64,000 bases of DNA. Source: Lineus longissimus (lineage: Eukaryota; Nemertea; Pilidiophora; Heteronemertea; Lineidae). The stretch is from the NCBI RefSeq assembly GCF_910592395.1, contig NC_088309.1:25112599-25176598 (forward strand). Reading direction: 5' to 3'. The translations under genes and the position numbers were made by a program. Below the pieces are notes generated by a model. The model was not told the DNA's origin, ran no database searches, and worked only from the letters and a program-made list of their open reading frames with translations. Below, one piece after another: positions 49,507 to 61,900 of this stretch. How positions within the stretch are numbered: position 1 is the first letter of the stretch; each line of letters opens with the position of its first letter.

Positions 49507-50832
49507 CAGTCCTGACGAAAACATTTGAAGCTCTGGATGCATAGCTTACCAATTGATACTAAGCTTACATTTGTATATATGGTCAAGTGAAAGACTGAAA
49601 GGATGTGATTGGTGCACAAAGTCTGACCAAATGATATCAGAGACTGACCTGGCTTTGATAGCGTAATGTAGGTTTTCAACCTCCACACTGTCTTTCTAGG
49701 GTCACAGCATGAACAAGGCTGCAAATATCTGTATGCCAGTAGGCAATTTATTAAGTCCCATGAGTTCTTAGTGAATGCTTGATAGCAATATATAGTCATG
49801 TGCATCTGCTCTCGACATGCTTGCAATGCCATAAATATATGATTTTTTAACATAAATTTGTCCATCTTTTCTCTTCTGTTTTGAAAGATCCTGGTTGGAT
49901 ACTCCGTACCAGCAAGGGGAATAGATTTCAATTGACAATAGACCTGCCCGATCTTTTGTGACTGGCAAATTGAGGGGTGTGAGGAACTCATACACCACTC
50001 TTATAATTCCTTGATCAGGTGAGTCTATCGTTACCAGAAATCGATCCTCCACGCTGCTACAGTCATTGATAGGGTACCTTGAAAACGGTCACATAATCCT
50101 GAAGACTGGTACAATGAGAAGTTGCAGTCCTGGGCCGATGATAGCACCAATAAGACTAGAGGAACTACGAGGACAAACTATGTTTGCCTGGAACAACTGC
50201 AAGATTCTCCAGGCTCCATTTTCTCTGGAAAATATTCTGAAGAGCAATTTATGTGATGTCCAGCCTTTCCTGTTCAAAATTGCTTCCTTTCTGACTACAT
50301 AATTCTTAGAAGATGAGGAAGAAACACACCGACACTTTTTTACACAATAAGAGGATTATAATTTCAACTCAATTCACTATACACGGATCTAACTCATTTA
50401 AAACTTAACTGATGAATCATTTTCATAACCTCCACACAACAGACCAAACTCTTATTCTGGTGACGTGAGAAAGGATGATACAGGAATGGACAACAATCTA
50501 TTCGAGTCGAGAAAAATTCTGTTTCAAGGTTTTATAACAAATTCTTGAAAGATTTTTATACGCTACATTATCATCTGAGGTGGTACATTTCAGACAGTCT
50601 TGTACTGCATTACAAATCTTATAGTATTCTTCATATATCCACTTTTCTAAGAATATAATGTACAAGGACAACTAACACTACCAAAAGTCTATTCACAATG
50701 ATGCTTCAAAGGAGATGGAGGGTGAATTCTGTGCAGATACTGTTTTGTGATGTTTCTAGTTGAAGCTTGCAATCAACAGAATTAATCCTTCGGCTACTTA
50801 GTTCAGCTTTTCAACACTAGCGTCACATCTTG
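49507..50832. other. Convergent 3' region between PNLDC1 and NDUFA13
   Basis: It should contain both 3' UTRs. Open frames of 80-240 codons on the minus strand (49266-50052) overlap the last PNLDC1 exon in antisense and lack motifs, so I treat them as chance. Confidence 0.45.
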
Positions 50833-52202
50833 TTAATGCTTCAGCCTCTCATATTGTCTCTTGTACAAAGTCTTTGGACTGACATGGGCGTAGTATTCGT
50901 AAAAGTCGGGTTCCATCCAACGATTGTACTTGTTGTGATAGACCGGTTTACCATAGAGAGTACCAGTCTCCCAGCCAGGGACATCCTTCATCAGTTCATT
51001 CTCATCATCACGATTTTTACGACATTGCTTCAGGAATCTGAAATTAGATGAAAAGGTTTGTGACCTAGTTTCTTGACATTCCTCACTATAAGTGTTTTTC
51101 TTTCAGTATCTTGATCCAGGAATGATTCCTGATTTCTGATGTCTTGGCGAATGATTGTGCCAAGGGGTGAATAGTCGGTACCAAAACAATTTCACAAACT
51201 TTTCACTATGGCTACAAGCAACTGCTCCGAAGACACCATTCACTTACAGTCTATCTTTCTCTGCTTGCATGAGTGGTTCCACAGAAATTCTTGCCTCAAT
51301 TAGTTCCAGTTCCTGTTTCCTGAAAATGGAGATGAAAAACTTAATTAAATAGTTCCCATCAGAGAGAGATGAAAAAGGTCATGTTTCATTGTATCGGGTA
51401 ATTTTAAGATGATCCCAAATCAGTGTTACTGTTGTGTTAGACAGTACATTGTTCAATCAAATGTGTTCCAAGCTACAACAAGCTCATTTTATCACCTTCA
51501 AATGCATACTATTACTCTCAGCAGACTTATGTCAGAGTCTCCATTTTCATTGACTTCTTCTGTCTTGAATTCTGTAGACGATGAGAGATTCAGCAGACCT
51601 GAATATTCACCTACCGGATACGTTTCTTGTTGAGTGCAGTGACAGCCCCACCAACGAGTGAGAAAGCACCAAAACCAAGAAACATGGCATAACCTGAAAT
51701 TCACAATGGTTAGATCAATACATGCCATTAAAAATGGATCAAATACAAACAAGATAAGAATGTCAAAGATCAAGGCATTTACTAGCCAGTAGCCTAGCAA
51801 TTTACAGCTGCCCACTGTCACTGACAGTGACTCACTGACTCATGTGTCAGTGCGCTGTCATTCAATGTCAGAGTTACAGGCCATCCAAGGTAAAGTTCCT
51901 AAAATCTAGTTGTTACAAGTGGCAATGACCGACAGACCAATGTCAAACACCTTTTTTTCGCGACACACTGTACATCATGATGATGAAGTGTGGTAGGTGG
52001 CGCCACTAAATTTGGAAATTGGTGCTTGTTCGGCAGATTTACACTGAAAATGCGAATCGGATATTTCTGTCAATACGTAATATATATTCTACAACGGTAA
52101 GACCAGCTGCCTACCACTGACTCCTCTTGGTTTGACCTTCTTGGCCCATTCTATGGGCCCATAACCGCCCGGCGGAGCTCGATCCTGGCGATAGGACGCC
52201 AT
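50833..52202 (-). CDS. NDUFA13: NADH dehydrogenase (ubiquinone) 1 alpha subcomplex subunit 13 (GRIM-19)
   Basis: Four exons (52202-52115, 51693-51615, 51319-51248, 51037-50833) join to 147 aa; the human protein is 144. The start MASYRQDRAPPGGYGPIEWA and the KxxxRGVSGYAMFL transition are diagnostic. A single membrane span (about 31-50) is followed by the helix with ARISVEPLMQAEKDR and the VPGWETGTLYGKP block that aligns to the family's MKDVPxW..G motif. It is an accessory subunit of respiratory complex I in the inner mitochondrial membrane, also reported to affect STAT3 and cell death in mammals. It diverges from cyclin B with 365 bp between start codons. Confidence 0.93.
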
Positions 52203-52567
52203 GTTGACTTTTTCAGTTCTGAAGGTTACTGGTAGATGGCATTACAAAACAAATATTTTACTTTTTCTTCTAAAAAGCAATTAAAAGATTCGAATAGGAA
52301 ACTGCCTTTCTTTTACTTGTATTTAGTTAGTGTATCTACTGACTCATTAAAAAAAATCGTTTTTTCATTTTGTTTATTTGCCTTTTAAAATCTTAGCCAA
52401 TCAAAATTGAGCCCGCTGTCTTTTGAAAGAACATGTACAAATGCACTGCCTTGTACATCGTTCATTAGCACTCGTGCAGCGCGATAGTAAACATTGCTAA
52501 AAACACCGTATAAAAACACCGTATTACAAAGCTATTTCACGTAGAAAAACTACCAAAACTGACCAGA
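52203..52567. promoter_or_regulatory. Divergent NDUFA13/cyclin B promoter region
   Basis: The two start codons point away from each other across 365 bp. This interval must contain both 5' UTRs and probably both core promoters. It is AT-rich and has GCCAATCAAAATTG-like CCAAT-box sequence (AGCCAATCAAAA, about 52395), of the kind often found in cell-cycle promoters. The regulatory reading is inference. Confidence 0.45.
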
Positions 52568-55500
52568 ATGGCTCTCAGAACGACCCAGAATTCGGTAACT
52601 ATGCCAAATATTCGTATTCGTCTATTTCTGACCATTATTTTGTTGATAATGTTGTTTTTCGTTCATCATATCATTAACAATACTAATACTAGGCATGCAT
52701 AACGTTCTTCTGTGGTACTGGTAGTAGTAGGCTAAGTGTAGAGCTTAGTGGCCTCTCAATAGTAAAGTATCCACACCAAGTTATGGCCGAGACAAGAGCG
52801 TACACCCTTTTCCATCCATGTAGGACTATACAACATGTACAAGGCACTACATATGCCGTAGGCCAGTGGCAGTGCCAGTGGTGTACTGTATAGGCCTATA
52901 GGCCTATTTCATTTGAATATGGCTATGCATTTGCATTGAAGGGCGAGGCTGCAAAGTGTTGATGGCCTAACAAATACTTCTAACAAAGACAAGCCAGAGC
53001 CCAAATGACTGTAATGTCGTCTTTTTCTTCAGAACTATTTGGATACCAGGACAAACAAGGAAAACACTGAAAGGGCAGGGAAACAGCATGTGACGAAGAA
53101 TACATTTGGCACCCGAGCAGCTCTTGGAGATATCCACAACAAAGTTTCCAACCTCCGGATAAAAGATGCAGCAAAAGTAAGTACACGTAGACGTAGCCGA
53201 GGATGCCCAAATTCAGACGTTTATTTGGTGAAATAAGTTGAAAATGGCAACAAAATCAATCTTAAGATGACGAAATGCCAGGAGCAGAGGTCCTTGTTTG
53301 AGATAAGCACAAATGTATATTCTACCGGCCTAACCTACAAAGAATGATCTCGAACTTGTTCTAAAAGTTTTACTTCTGGTTGTCAAGTGTTCTTTGGACA
53401 AATTTCGTTATCCAAACCAAAAAAAGCTGTTTGAAATTGAATATATATATTCATCCTCCTGTAGTCTGATAACACAATCAGATTGGCGATTGATTTTGTT
53501 TATTTCAGAAGCCAGTCAATAAAGGTTTGACAAAGCATCAGGCAACAACATCACTGAAGAATATTGCGGAGAAAGAAAACTCTCGCGCTAAAGCTGAGGC
53601 AAGTATGAAGAAAATGAGCAAACCCCAAGTAATTCATCGACTCTGTCCCAATTCTCGACACTCCCTCCTACAGCCTAATAATGAGTTCTTTATTAAAAAA
53701 ACAATATAGATTGCGGATGATTGATTTAAATTGGACACTCTTTATACAGATTGTGCTAGCTGGTACCGTAAAGTGGATATTTGTTGACTTTTAAAACTCA
53801 GCTGGTATCCCCTTATTATTACAGGTCCCAATCGGCAAGATAAGTCCAGTCAAGGCCTATTCAAGCTATGTCTTGCCCTCAAATGTTGTCGATATTGACA
53901 GAGAAGACTACGAAAACCCACAGCTCGTCAGTGAATATGTAAACGACATCTACGACTACATGCGTTTCTTAGAGGTTGGTTTCAATGCTGAAGTTTTTGT
54001 CGTTCAAGTCTAGCCATCCTGGACAATCACCTTATTACATGTAGCAAAGAATACTCTGTCCCAATCCCAGCAGAAACGATTAGTCTTTCCAGTTCTTCTA
54101 ATTCAAGCTCTTGTCATGTTTAGATAGGAATGTTTCGGCCATGTGTACTTCAAAAGCAATTACTAATCTTTTCTAGAACAAGTATGCAGTGGAGGCTGAC
54201 TATCTGGGTGCATCACAGGAAATCAACGGCAGGATGCGTTCAATCCTGATCGACTGGCTGATCCAGGTTCACTTGAGATTCCATCTTCTCCAAGAAACGC
54301 TCTACCTCTCAGTGGCCATCATTGACAGATTTCTTTCAGTAAGTAAAACTTTTCATGATAAGTCATCATGTGGATCATTTTGATTTGAGCCAACCTTATG
54401 AGTATCCCGCATGTTGTACTCAGTCCTTAAATTGATAATAAAACCTTGATCACTTTGGTTGCAGAAGGAACGTGTTCCCAAGAAGAAGCTCCAGCTAGTT
54501 GGTGTTACAGCTATGCTAATTGCATCCAAATATGAAGAAATGTACGCGCCAGAGATTGGTGACTTTGAATACATCACAGACAATGCATACACGAAGGCTG
54601 AAATCCGACGCATGGAATGCCACATTTTGAGAACTCTCGACTTCAACCTTGGCAAACCACTTTGCCTTCACTTCCTCCGAAGGAATTCCAAAGCTGCTGT
54701 GGTAAGAATGAGGAACCGGCGCGATTTATCCGCCACGTGGCGCTGCAATCGATCGTACCAAAACTCTCAATTTCCAATGCATTATCATGTTATTTCTGAG
54801 CCCGAAAACGATCGCTTATTTTCAACCGATTTCGGCGACGTTTGCATCTTCCTGTTTTAAATCTATTGAGCTATCAGTTTCTTAAGATAATTTTGTGGAA
54901 AATATGCGCGATGCCAGTTATTGGGCACGTTTTCTGTTGTTGAAATCCTGTGCAAAAATGTACGCAATGGTTTCCCGTGGTTGACCTCATGCGACGTCAA
55001 CAGACCAGAAAATGACGTCATGGCGTGAGAAGGTACGATCGATTGTTGCGCCGCCACTGGCATTTATCTCAACGCCGGTTCCTCATTAAGTGTTAAAATT
55101 GTGTGGATGTGTCACAATGGCACATGTAGATTTAGAGACAACATACCAGAATCGTCAGTTTATTTGAAGGGAAGATTGGTCGTGTGGTTGTAGATAACAA
55201 AATAGTCTTAATTTTTCACCTCTGTGACCAGTACGGTAACCTTTCTGGGTTGATTTTTCAGGTCGATGCCACTAGACATTCGATGGCCAAATACTTCATG
55301 GAGTTGACCATTATCGAATACAACATGGTGCACCATGCTCCGTCAAAGATCGCTGCTGCTGCTCTTTGCCTCTCAATGAAGGTGTTGGGTGGAGATGCAA
55401 ATTGGGTAAGTGTCCTTGTCCTTCCAAAAGAAGGTTATGATGATGATTTATCAAGCTGTCAACCAAGGCAGATATTCCTGTGAAGACTTATCAGATTATG

Positions 55501-55767
55501 TGCAGTTTTTGGTGAAAATGAAATTTGATAACAAAGGTTAATTCAGAACATGCGTTTCCCTTTCAGACGGACACCATGTCGTTCTACAGTGCGTATCCAG
55601 AATCTGAAATCAAGCCTGTGATGCGACAGATTGCTGCCTGCGTGCAGAAAGCAGACACCGGAAAACACACAGCCGTTTACAACAAATACTCTAGTTCCAA
55701 ATTTGGTAAAATTAGCAAATATCCCGAGTTGAAAGGACCTGTGATTTCAAAGGTTGCAGATTCTTAG
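52568..55767 (+). CDS. CCNB: G2/mitotic-specific cyclin B
   Basis: Eight exons (52568-52594, 53033-53176, 53509-53628, 53825-53974, 54177-54338, 54465-54701, 55262-55405, 55567-55767) give 394 aa; every intron is in phase 0. A destruction box RAALGDIHN lies at 37-45 and targets the protein to the APC/C. The lysine-rich N-terminus follows. The cyclin box starts near residue 160 ([16 protein letters not shown] about 167-182, then [16 protein letters not shown] and [17 protein letters not shown]). The C-terminal cyclin fold contains [20 protein letters not shown] and ends KYPELKG. It binds and activates CDK1 for entry into mitosis and meiosis. The sequence fits a B1/B2-type rather than B3. Intron 6 holds a TIR element. 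Confidence 0.96.
54707..55087. mobile_element. 381-bp MITE-like element with long terminal inverted repeats
   Basis: The left end (54707-54760) and right end (55033-55087) are imperfect inverted repeats of about 50 bp: AATGAGGAACCGGCG at the left matches CGCCGGTTCCTCATT at the right, with shared inner blocks (AATCGATCGTACC / GGTACGATCGATT). There is no coding capacity. A short AAG direct repeat flanks it, so the target-site duplication is uncertain. It lies in cyclin B intron 6 and begins at the sixth base after the exon 6 donor. Confidence 0.75.
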
Positions 55768-56530
55768 ACAAGAGACTCCTTGACAAAGACTTATTTCTGC
55801 AAAATCGTATTTTATTTGCCTTGATTTGTATGGTGGAGGCTACTGATCATGCAAGTCTGTACCAGATTGGACTAGAAATCTCCTGTGCATCAAACCAGGA
55901 TCAAGTGTAAATTTCTCATCATGATTTAGGCCCCAAAGAACTGATATTGTTAATGGCAATTTAGAAATATTGTGCTGGGTGCATCCTACCTAGCTCTGTC
56001 AATTAATAGGTGATTGAAAATATCAAGTTTCTCGGCCTAGCAAGACTTTGTTCTAAATGAGCATCAAAGTGTCACCAGGTTTTAAGCAATTGGTGACTGA
56101 ATTGATCAATAATCTAGTGCTTCTGCTCATCCCATGATACTTGCCTCTGAATGCTCTGGTTATAAGATTTTGGCGAGTTTTTAAAAAGCTATTGTGTTGG
56201 GTTCCTGTTCACCATGCTTTATTCTGCAAAGTGTTGACTGTTTCTTGCGTGTATATAGCAATGAGCATAAGCTTTTATCCATAATGTAATGATGTATAAC
56301 AAATATTTTTAAGTGCAAAGTACACAAACTCCAAGATGTGTCTTTTGAGACCGGAAGGGTCTGTCCTGGATTTTTGTGAGGCTTTGTTTTATCATTTCTT
56401 GTTTTTGCAGATGGATTTAGTTTTAGACGCAGTGAATTAAGATGGGGATTAATCACTGCATGCATTGTCTAGTTATAAAGTCTTGTATTTGTATAGTATG
56501 TGTTTTGTATAATAAATTAATGTAATAAAA
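55768..56530 (+). other. CCNB: Probable cyclin B 3' UTR
   Basis: About 750 bases of U-rich, non-coding sequence follow the stop codon and end at two close AATAAA signals (56511-56516 and 56524-56529). Extent is inferred from those signals only. Confidence 0.5.
56511..56516 (+). terminator. CCNB: Cyclin B poly(A) signal AATAAA
   Basis: First canonical signal after the cyclin B stop, with a second AATAAA eight bases further on. Confidence 0.5.
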
Positions 56531-58907
56531 ATATCCATGACTTTAATCCTTTTTTGCCATTAGGCTGTGATCTTTTGAATTTCACTGGGATCTGCGGACT
56601 CCCTCTTTTATGGTCTTCATTAGTAAGGATGTGACATCCTGTTCGCATCCATGTCCCATCAGGGTCAGCACTTGCATGCTGGTTCTTCAGGAGTGAAAAT
56701 GCTTTGAAGCTTATGATGTCCTTCTCACATCCTCGCATCCCGACCCTGCAGTTGCATGCTGTTGTCTGATCGGACTTTGTCTACTTAGTCCTTTGTCCCT
56801 GTCCGACGACATTCCGAACGCTGTGGATTGGCCTCGTCCCTTCCTCCAAGCGGGAAGGCGGGGACGATGAATGGGCACCTTGGAGAAATCAGTGGTGACC
56901 GAGTGCTGGGACGCTTTAACTGGGGAAGAGTGGCATGCATTTTGTCGTCGGCTGAGAAAGCAACCATCCACGAGATGATGCTCTAGCATCCATAGGGAGT
57001 TGTTTTGGGTCGAATTCATTTATAGGCGTCCAACAGTCACTTAAACATTTGGTGGACAGCGGTTTCCATGAACCATGATGCTCTGGCGTCATCAGAGGAT
57101 TTTGACGGGCTAAATTATTCCATCGTCGTCCAGTTGGAAGCTTAAAACATTAGTTTAAGAACTGATAGTTTCCAAAGCCGACCTCGTATATATACCAGTA
57201 CACGAATTTATTTCAACTAACGACATGTTATCTATGACGAATAATACATATAAATACTGTCCATGATAGTCAACATAATTTGTCCATCGAAAAACATGTC
57301 ACAACGTAAAAACAACAGTGACGATTTTATAGGCATGTACATGTACATTGAATATTGTTACGTTTAATAAAATTATGATTGCAATATATGCAATTCCAAA
57401 AATACCGTACACGCTTTTTATGTTTTCCCCTCTCGTTTGTATTATAGTTCATAACTCACTGCCGACCATCATTAAATCAGCCAGTGAGCCCCACCAAGTA
57501 TTTATATAAGATAAAGCTCATCCACGTGGTCATGACAAAATATAACACCTCCCATAGACTTTCTGACAAACGCGCGACCAAGACGCAGTCCCGCACGTGA
57601 TCGATTACTATGCAACTTCCACTCTACAAGCATACTGAACTTCCAGCGGTACCGACTGCCTGCTGGAACCGCCGAAAGTATCCCCTCCGACTAGCGATTC
57701 TGACATCTACGTCTCCGACTTCACTTGGAGCCGTTCTGAGGGGTTAAATCAGTCTTCTCGTCATAATAATACTGAGATATGAGTACAATTATACACTATA
57801 TGGCCACCCGTAACCCTGATATACAAAGAGAATGTAATTAAGTGACATAACCAACCACGTCATGACAATTGTACCATACAGAAATCAACAAGTCAAAAAT
57901 ACATTTTAAAACTTTTGTGTAAATCGACGCACTACAACATACACGACACCATGTCTTTATTTCACGATCCGACCAACATTGCAATTAAATATTTTACAGA
58001 ATATCACACGGACTCTATCAAAAGCAATTGCTGACGAGATGTCCAAGTCACGCGAAATCGATAAGTTTGCTGGAAGGCATACTCCCTGTAAGATTGTTGT
58101 CGGTTTCCCCACTTGTTCCCTTTGGCGGACACCGCGCGATCATGACTATTATTACTACGTATGAAACAACACCCGGATACGGTTTGTACAGGTATACGTC
58201 GACATCACAATCAACCTGAACAAACATAAACGAAAACGTATATACTTTACTACAATCTCATGTCTTCACCCTTTGGTAGATGGATCAAGCTCGATAGGAG
58301 TTTTTAAAAGGTTTTCCGACCAATTCTTAATCTGTGTAACTCTCCCTTTTGACGGTCTTTCAAATACTGGTTGTCCATTCGTCTTCGTAAGTGGTGTACC
58401 ACCCTGGTGTGACACCTCCAAGGTACAATCCGCACGGCGCCGTATGCACGCCCTTGATCGGCCTCATTCCTGTAGATAAGACAGAGGAACTCCCTCGAGT
58501 CTACTCCATGGAGTCCTGGCTGCATTGCCGTCAGTTTCAAGGAATCCGTGACTCATATCTGTTGCTCTTCACGAACTTCCCACGTCCACGGTTTTAGGAC
58601 AGCTTTGCTCGCTTTGGGTGTGGTGCATGTGCAGATGACTTCATAGATCGCAGGCAGCAACTTAGAGATAAGCTTGACCTTTCCTGACGCCAGTATTCTG
58701 CGAGGACATCTCCAAGCGTTCCCAAGTAGTTTTTTTCAGACTCTGTAATACGGTGGTAAGAAGCTTGCCTTACACATTTTTGATTAAAGACTCTACATAT
58801 ACATGACGTTCGACGGGACTTCCACTTCAATCTATTTTAGGCAACGAACTGGTTGGTAAAGAAGAGCTAATTCTTTCTGACAAAATTCCGAAGCTCTGAA
58901 TCTCATC
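56531..58907. other. Intergenic region between cyclin B and the esterase gene
   Basis: It includes an imperfect local duplication near 56.97-57.13 kb and the esterase 3' flank (a TTTATT at 57956-57961 could be its minus-strand poly(A) signal). A plus-strand frame at 58391-58597 looks protein-like and is listed separately. No complete gene could be built. Confidence 0.4.
58392..58597 (+). other. Protein-like open frame, possible terminal exon
   Basis: After an acceptor-like CTTCGTAAG, one frame reads VYHPGVTPPRYNPHGAVCTP then LIGLIPVDKTEELPRVYSME and runs to a stop (about 68 codons). Its Pro/Tyr/His-rich character resembles real small structural proteins rather than random translation. A possible upstream exon ends near 58189 (TTPGYGLYR), but the phases do not fit simply, so the model is unproven. 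Confidence 0.22.
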
Positions 58908-61900
58908 TCACGTTTTGACGTTGTCCTTCGGAGGGACGTTCTTCCAAGCACGATCAATCCGGGCGCGGATTTTACAAATGGTGACCATGAGCAACACTAC
59001 AATGACAAGCAACAGAGACGACAGGCCCACAATAATCCACATCTCAACCTCAAACGTCCGCTGCGTAATCGATTCAAGTTTTTTGGTCAAGTTTGGGATG
59101 AGTGTGTTCCAGAAAGCCACTTGTCTGGAACGTAAATGCTGCCGCATCTCCGTCACGTCCGCAGCGATATGTAGGTAGTCTGAGGTATTTGGATTGAATT
59201 TTTTCCACTCAAAATTGATCAGATCTCTATTTTTGTTGGTTGGTGTTGGCTCCCTGAAATCAAAAATCGGTGAAATTATGCAGTTTAAGTGTCAGTCATC
59301 ATGGCCTGGTTGTTTAATTAAACCAGTCACCTTTTCACTGATAATCTAATGTTCGTATTTCCTTGGAGTTTGTATAGCAGGTTTTGTTTTAACAACCCAA
59401 CCCAGTTGCAACGATGTACGCTTACCCTTCTTTAGCAAAGTTTGTCCACATTGTCATGATGTTTCTACACATCTTCCTGTCCTGTTCAGTGTATGTCCCC
59501 TCGTACCATGCCGAGTCTCCCACCGCCAACCCAGAGAACGGAGACCCGAAGAGGAAGCTAAGTTCTATCCCGTGGTAGCTTCTCTCTCCGATCCATTCCC
59601 ACCCACTCTTGCTCTCCAGATTCATCGGCAGCTTATGGTGGAATTGGTAGAAATACACTGGCTGATTTTTGTCTGTTAGGTATTTGGCTAATTGCATAGA
59701 AGGGGCGAGGAAGTCGTTGTCTGTGAAGAGCTGAAAATGATAACACGATTGATGATTTGTTCAATGAAATGATTCATCAACAAGCAAAAACCCCATCGGC
59801 AGAAAAGTGGTAAGAATGGTACATAGAATCCAGTTCCAGTTTTTCTTAGTCATACCATCTTGCATGACATGTCACATCGGCGCTTTCGTCTTTCGTTTTC
59901 TTAACTACTCGACTATTATCTGTCGAAAATTGTTCGAAGTTTCAGGAAGATAGGTTGCCAATGCAGCCCGATTTCGTCAGCGTATTTATCATCCTCTCTG
60001 GGGAGGACGAGGTCAATACCACTGCGTCCAAAATGTACAGACCAAAATTCCTACCTCAATATAATTATTCAAGTTTGCGATGGGGTCATTGGGCGTGTCC
60101 CAGTTAGTGTATTCATGCAGTAGTACATCTATCAGTGCTTGGGGCCACTTGAACAGCGATAAAAAGGCGTAGCTCAAGCTTCTGGTGAATGTTTTTCGGT
60201 CGAGACCATCTTCGAATGATAGTGCTTGAAAGAAAATGAACGAGGGTGAAAGCCGGAAGGATAAGGGAGTTACATTTATCCGGCACTACCCTCCCTCGTT
60301 ACACAACAAAATGATGCCCGCTAAGGGCCTCTGACAGATGACTGCCTCACAATTGGTATTGCCATCAACTGGAGTCTTTTCATTTTATGACATGTAATCA
60401 ATGTTTTGTATAACTTTAGTACATGTATGTTTTGTTTTGATAGAAATAGATCGATTGAAAGATTCCAGAGAGTTTTCGCAAAGCCACTGAAACGACAATG
60501 CGAATGCCTTGATCTCATTTACTCCCAAGCACACAGTTGAACACTGGGATGGCCGTTTTCAGGATTTGCGAAGACACTCTAGTCTTCGACGAATGAAGGC
60601 TTAAAATATCATCTTACAGTCAAAAGTGTCGTTCATGAACATTGTCATGAACCGGCTCCATTCGTCTTTGGTGGAGCCAATCATGACGGGCACGTCATTG
60701 ATGGGACCATTCTTCAGCAATGACGTCACGTTCGTTGGCAGCAGGTTACCATCTATGTAAGGACGGAGGTCAGTTCCTGTTGCCGTGAATTTTGGAACCT
60801 AGAGTTGGGTGGGAAAAGACAGCTTTATTCAAAAACAACTTTTTCTCAGCAAGTTTTTCTTGTTAAAGTAAAAACATTTGAGGGTTACAAATGCAACACT
60901 CAATATTGGCGACGATGATGAAAATTTTTTTACCTCTATATACGCTGACGTCATGTCAGGCCATTGGACCCTCCGTAGACACGTGACCATGGTCGGCACC
61001 TTAGAATAGCTACATCCCAGCCGTTGAGCAAGTGCTTGTAGAACTTGGGGGAAATATGACGATGAAGGCTTTGGTTGGGCCCAGTGAGCATTTACTGGAC
61101 CACTCTGGATGATGGCACGATGGAATAAACCTAAAGGAGAAGATTCGTTCGAATATATGCATCGAATAAAGGATAAATTAGAAGCTATTTTGAGTGTTTC
61201 ACTCCTGCCTATCCTTGATCAAACTCATGAGGAAGTTCGACGGGCAGAGTACGACAAGCAAGAAAAGTGTCAAGAATCTCCCTTAGGCTTAAAGAGGCTC
61301 TCAAACACTCATGGGCGCATGAGACTAATTTGGTATAAGGGACCTCATGTTTAATCCTGCATGGTATCATATACCGGTACATCCTTATCTAAGGACATCT
61401 TCTCGGCTATGATCACGGATTTTACCACCAGACAGGACTACTTCTGAGATCGTAGGAGAGACTTTGATCTCGTTACCTTCTGATGGGTGAAGATCAGTTC
61501 CTCGTACCTTTTGATAATGGCGAGACCAGGTGTAGTCCAATACTGGCTCCACCGGCACTATGGCCGAACAGTGTGACTTGATTGGGATTGCCCCGGAATG
61601 CCTCGATGTTCTCCTTCACCCAAGTTAACACCATCACCTGGTCATAGATGCCGTAGTTACCAGGCATGTCCTGGTTGCCGGCCGACATGAAACCTGAAAA
61701 GAAAACCAACCGAGGTATCATGGCCGAAGCCCCATTAAAGAAGTACATTGTAGTAGGGTGTGGCAGATGATCCGCCCAAGCAAGGGGTATACCTTCCTAA
61801 ACAGATTTCGCATTTCGATTACGAACAGACATATTGTAATTCATCTCGGCGACTACTTTATATTTGAAGAGAACATATAAAATCATGAGAGTCAGGATGA

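Noticed and set aside
49266-49991. 241-codon minus-strand frame
   Set aside because: It overlaps the terminal PNLDC1 exon and intron in antisense and contains no motif; length is plausible by chance.
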